This document shows, piece by piece, positions 14,558 through 15,601 of a stretch of DNA of 15,601 nt (positions within the stretch are counted from its first letter, which is position 1; each line of letters opens with the position of its first letter). Source of the stretch: Nitrospirota bacterium (GTDB lineage: Bacteria > Nitrospirota > Nitrospiria > Nitrospirales > NS-4). Location: positions 1 to 15,601 of the forward strand of contig VBOF01000009.1 of assembly GCA_005877855.1 (NCBI GenBank), read 5' to 3'. The translations under genes were made by a program, and so were the position numbers. Below the pieces are notes generated by a model, which was not told where the DNA came from, made no database searches, and saw only the letters and a list, made by a program, of their open reading frames with translations.

Positions 14558-15117
14558 GTCTTCAGCAGTCCGGCCTGGCGGGCGTACGCGAACACGCCAC
14601 CGGCCTTGATGATGTCCAGCACGTCGCCGAGCGGGCGCAGGCGGTAGGTCTTCCCGCTGCTCAGGTTCCTCAACGCGCCCGCCGGGATGTCGACCTCCAG
14701 CTCGTCGCCGGTCTTGACCTCGGTGATGAGGCGTTGAGTGGATTCGAACGGCATACAGAAGGCGCCGTCCACGATGTTCCGGTAGAAGATCCTCGCGTAC
14801 GATTCGGCGACGACCGCCTGGATGCCTGCGATCTGCAGCGCCTCGGCGGCATGCTCGCGCGAGGAGCCGCAGCCGAAATTCTTGCCGCCGATCACGATCC
14901 GATACGGCGAGCGGTAGTCGTTCTCGGGCACGAACTTGACGTTCCCGTGCGGAAGCCCGGCCGCGGCATCCGGCACGCCCGAGAACGCGTACTTCCCGTA
15001 GAGCTTGCGTTCTTCGGGGTCGCTCAGGCTGTAGACCAGGTGTTTCGCTGGGATAATCTGGTCGGTGTCGATGTTGTCGCCGATGACGTACGCTTTGCCT
15101 TTAATTAAGTCTTGCAT
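14554..15117 (-). CDS. leuD: 3-isopropylmalate dehydratase small subunit
   Basis: LeuD is the swivelling small subunit that, with LeuC, isomerises 2-isopropylmalate to 3-isopropylmalate. The 187-residue protein has the characteristic GDNIDTDQIIPAKH (13-26), GKNFGCGSSREHAAEAL (78-94) and ARIFYRNIVDGAF (108-120). LeuD and homoaconitase small subunits share these motifs; the adjacent leuB supports LeuD. ATG 15117 is preceded by GAGGGAGC, a good ribosome-binding site. The large subunit gene leuC is not directly upstream: the 484 bases to the window edge hold no such gene, so leuC must lie elsewhere or beyond. Confidence 0.95.
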   Translation of the reverse strand: MQDLIKGKAYVIGDNIDTDQIIPAKHLVYSLSDPEERKLYGKYAFSGVPDAAAGLPHGNVKFVPENDYRSPYRIVIGGKNFGCGSSREHAAEALQIAGIQAVVAESYARIFYRNIVDGAFCMPFESTQRLITEVKTGDELEVDIPAGALRNLSSGKTYRLRPLGDVLDIIKAGGVFAYARQAGLLKT

Positions 15118-15215
15118 GCTCCCTCACAATACTTCCTCGTCCTCTGCTTTCCACGCCGGGTCTACGATGCAGAAGACTACCACCTGTAACACGTCAAACG
15201 CGCGCCCAGCAAGGG

Positions 15216-15256
15216 ATTCATGATTAGACTCGAACAAAATTGAACGCATTCATGAT
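15216..15256. repeat. Direct repeat ATTCATGAT, two copies
   Basis: ATTCATGAT occurs at 15216-15224 and 15248-15256, 32 bases apart start to start, about three helical turns. Each copy contains the palindrome TCATGA. The spacing puts both on the same DNA face, upstream of leuD, so a paired regulator site is possible. Chance cannot be excluded. Confidence 0.3.
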
Positions 15257-15329
15257 CTCACTCGCTCTCTTCCTGTGGACTTCCTAGAAGTGACGTTGAC
15301 ATTTCTTTTCAAGGCGATTCTCTAGCCTG

Positions 15330-15347
15330 GCTATCTGTTTTGATAGC
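15330..15347. other. Small perfect hairpin
   Basis: GCTATC and GATAGC form a perfect 6-bp stem around the loop TGTTTT. No T-run follows immediately on either strand, so it is not a standard intrinsic terminator. Function unknown. Confidence 0.25.
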
Positions 15348-15517
15348 AGTGCATGTTTTCTCCTACAAGCATGGATGGTGCGAGAAGAACCGGTGTTTAC
15401 ACTACGCCAAAAAAATTGAACCTTTTTAAATAGTTACGGATCTGACTCCCGACCATCTTTCAGCCAGGCTCGGTGAGGCATCAAGTGGCATCAACTATGC
15501 TCCTACTACAAGGACAG

Positions 15518-15598
15518 ATGAAGCGGCATATGGCCAGGAGGAAAAAAGCGAGGAATTGTCTGGAGGAGCAACGCAGTGGTGCCGACTCGGAAAACTAG
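15518..15598 (+). CDS. Possible small basic ORF, 26 residues
   Basis: ATG 15518 opens a 26-codon frame ending in TAG at 15596-15598. AAGGA lies three bases before the ATG, closer than ideal. The peptide is very basic at its start (MKRHMARRKKARN) and acidic at its end. No homology is recognised, and such short frames arise by chance, so this is only a candidate. Confidence 0.12.
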   Translation: MKRHMARRKKARNCLEEQRSGADSEN

Positions 15599-15601
15599 AG
15601 T

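Larger units (their letters stand above)
15118..15601. other. Gene-poor, relatively AT-rich stretch upstream of leuD
   Basis: No convincing long coding region on either strand. Composition falls clearly below the surrounding GC-rich genes at about 15200-15440 (for example CAAAAAAATTGAACC near 15409). It should contain the leuD promoter, but I could not find a convincing -35/-10 pair. It holds a direct repeat, a small hairpin and a possible small ORF, each listed separately. Confidence 0.6.

Noticed and set aside
15296..15301. Plus-strand TTGACA as a promoter
   Set aside because: The best -10 candidate at 17 bases is TCTCTA, a poor match, and no clear downstream gene is in the window.
1..15601. 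CRISPR array, tRNA, rRNA or insertion-sequence transposase
   Set aside because: No regularly spaced repeats, no tRNA-like arms or rRNA motifs, and no transposase or integrase motifs were seen on either strand.

Overview
This window looks like chromosomal DNA from a GC-rich, Gram-negative-type bacterium. I would guess the phylum Nitrospirota (Nitrospira-like) or a near relative. That rests on overall gene content (MASE1 membrane sensor, NHL-repeat protein, OmpH-type chaperone, lipoboxes, LeuD type) and not on a marker gene, so it is inference. Nothing looks like a phage, plasmid or CRISPR locus. No rRNA or tRNA was found.

Layout. (1) Positions 1-2633, minus strand: a signalling/membrane cluster. 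It holds a MASE1 membrane sensor broken by a frameshift and apparent internal deletion, an HExxH membrane protein, a two-receiver response regulator, and the N-terminus of a membrane protein that runs off the left edge. (2) 2756-5668, minus: a long VLCAD-like acyl-CoA dehydrogenase, a small lipoprotein and an OmpH/Skp-like periplasmic chaperone. (3) 5761-7467, plus: glnS, the only confident plus-strand gene. (4) 7616-12033, minus: a tightly overlapping five-gene operon, egtB - egtD - ABC ATPase - permease - substrate-binding lipoprotein. It joins ergothioneine synthesis genes to an OpuC/EgtU-type transporter. (5) 12173-15117, minus: leuD - leuB - NHL-repeat protein. (6) 15118-15601: a gene-poor, comparatively AT-rich stretch.

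The most interesting structure is a family of palindromic repeats. Three copies share a 28-bp core (CCCGTTGC arm, conserved TCC, six variable bases, conserved T, GCAACGGG arm). One lies between glnS and the egt operon. One lies directly before the egtB ribosome-binding site. One is inside leuB, where it is read in frame and adds about 26 residues near the LeuB C-terminus. The last two share a longer, roughly 66-70-bp element. A different GC-rich palindrome is read in frame inside the NHL-repeat gene. So two neighbouring genes each carry a different palindromic insert translated as protein, which recalls the Rickettsia palindromic elements.

How the genes work together: EgtD should trimethylate histidine to hercynine and EgtB should add sulfur by an iron-dependent reaction. 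The co-transcribed betaine-type transporter is a good candidate for moving ergothioneine or a related betaine. LeuB and LeuD serve leucine biosynthesis; no leuC is adjacent within the window.
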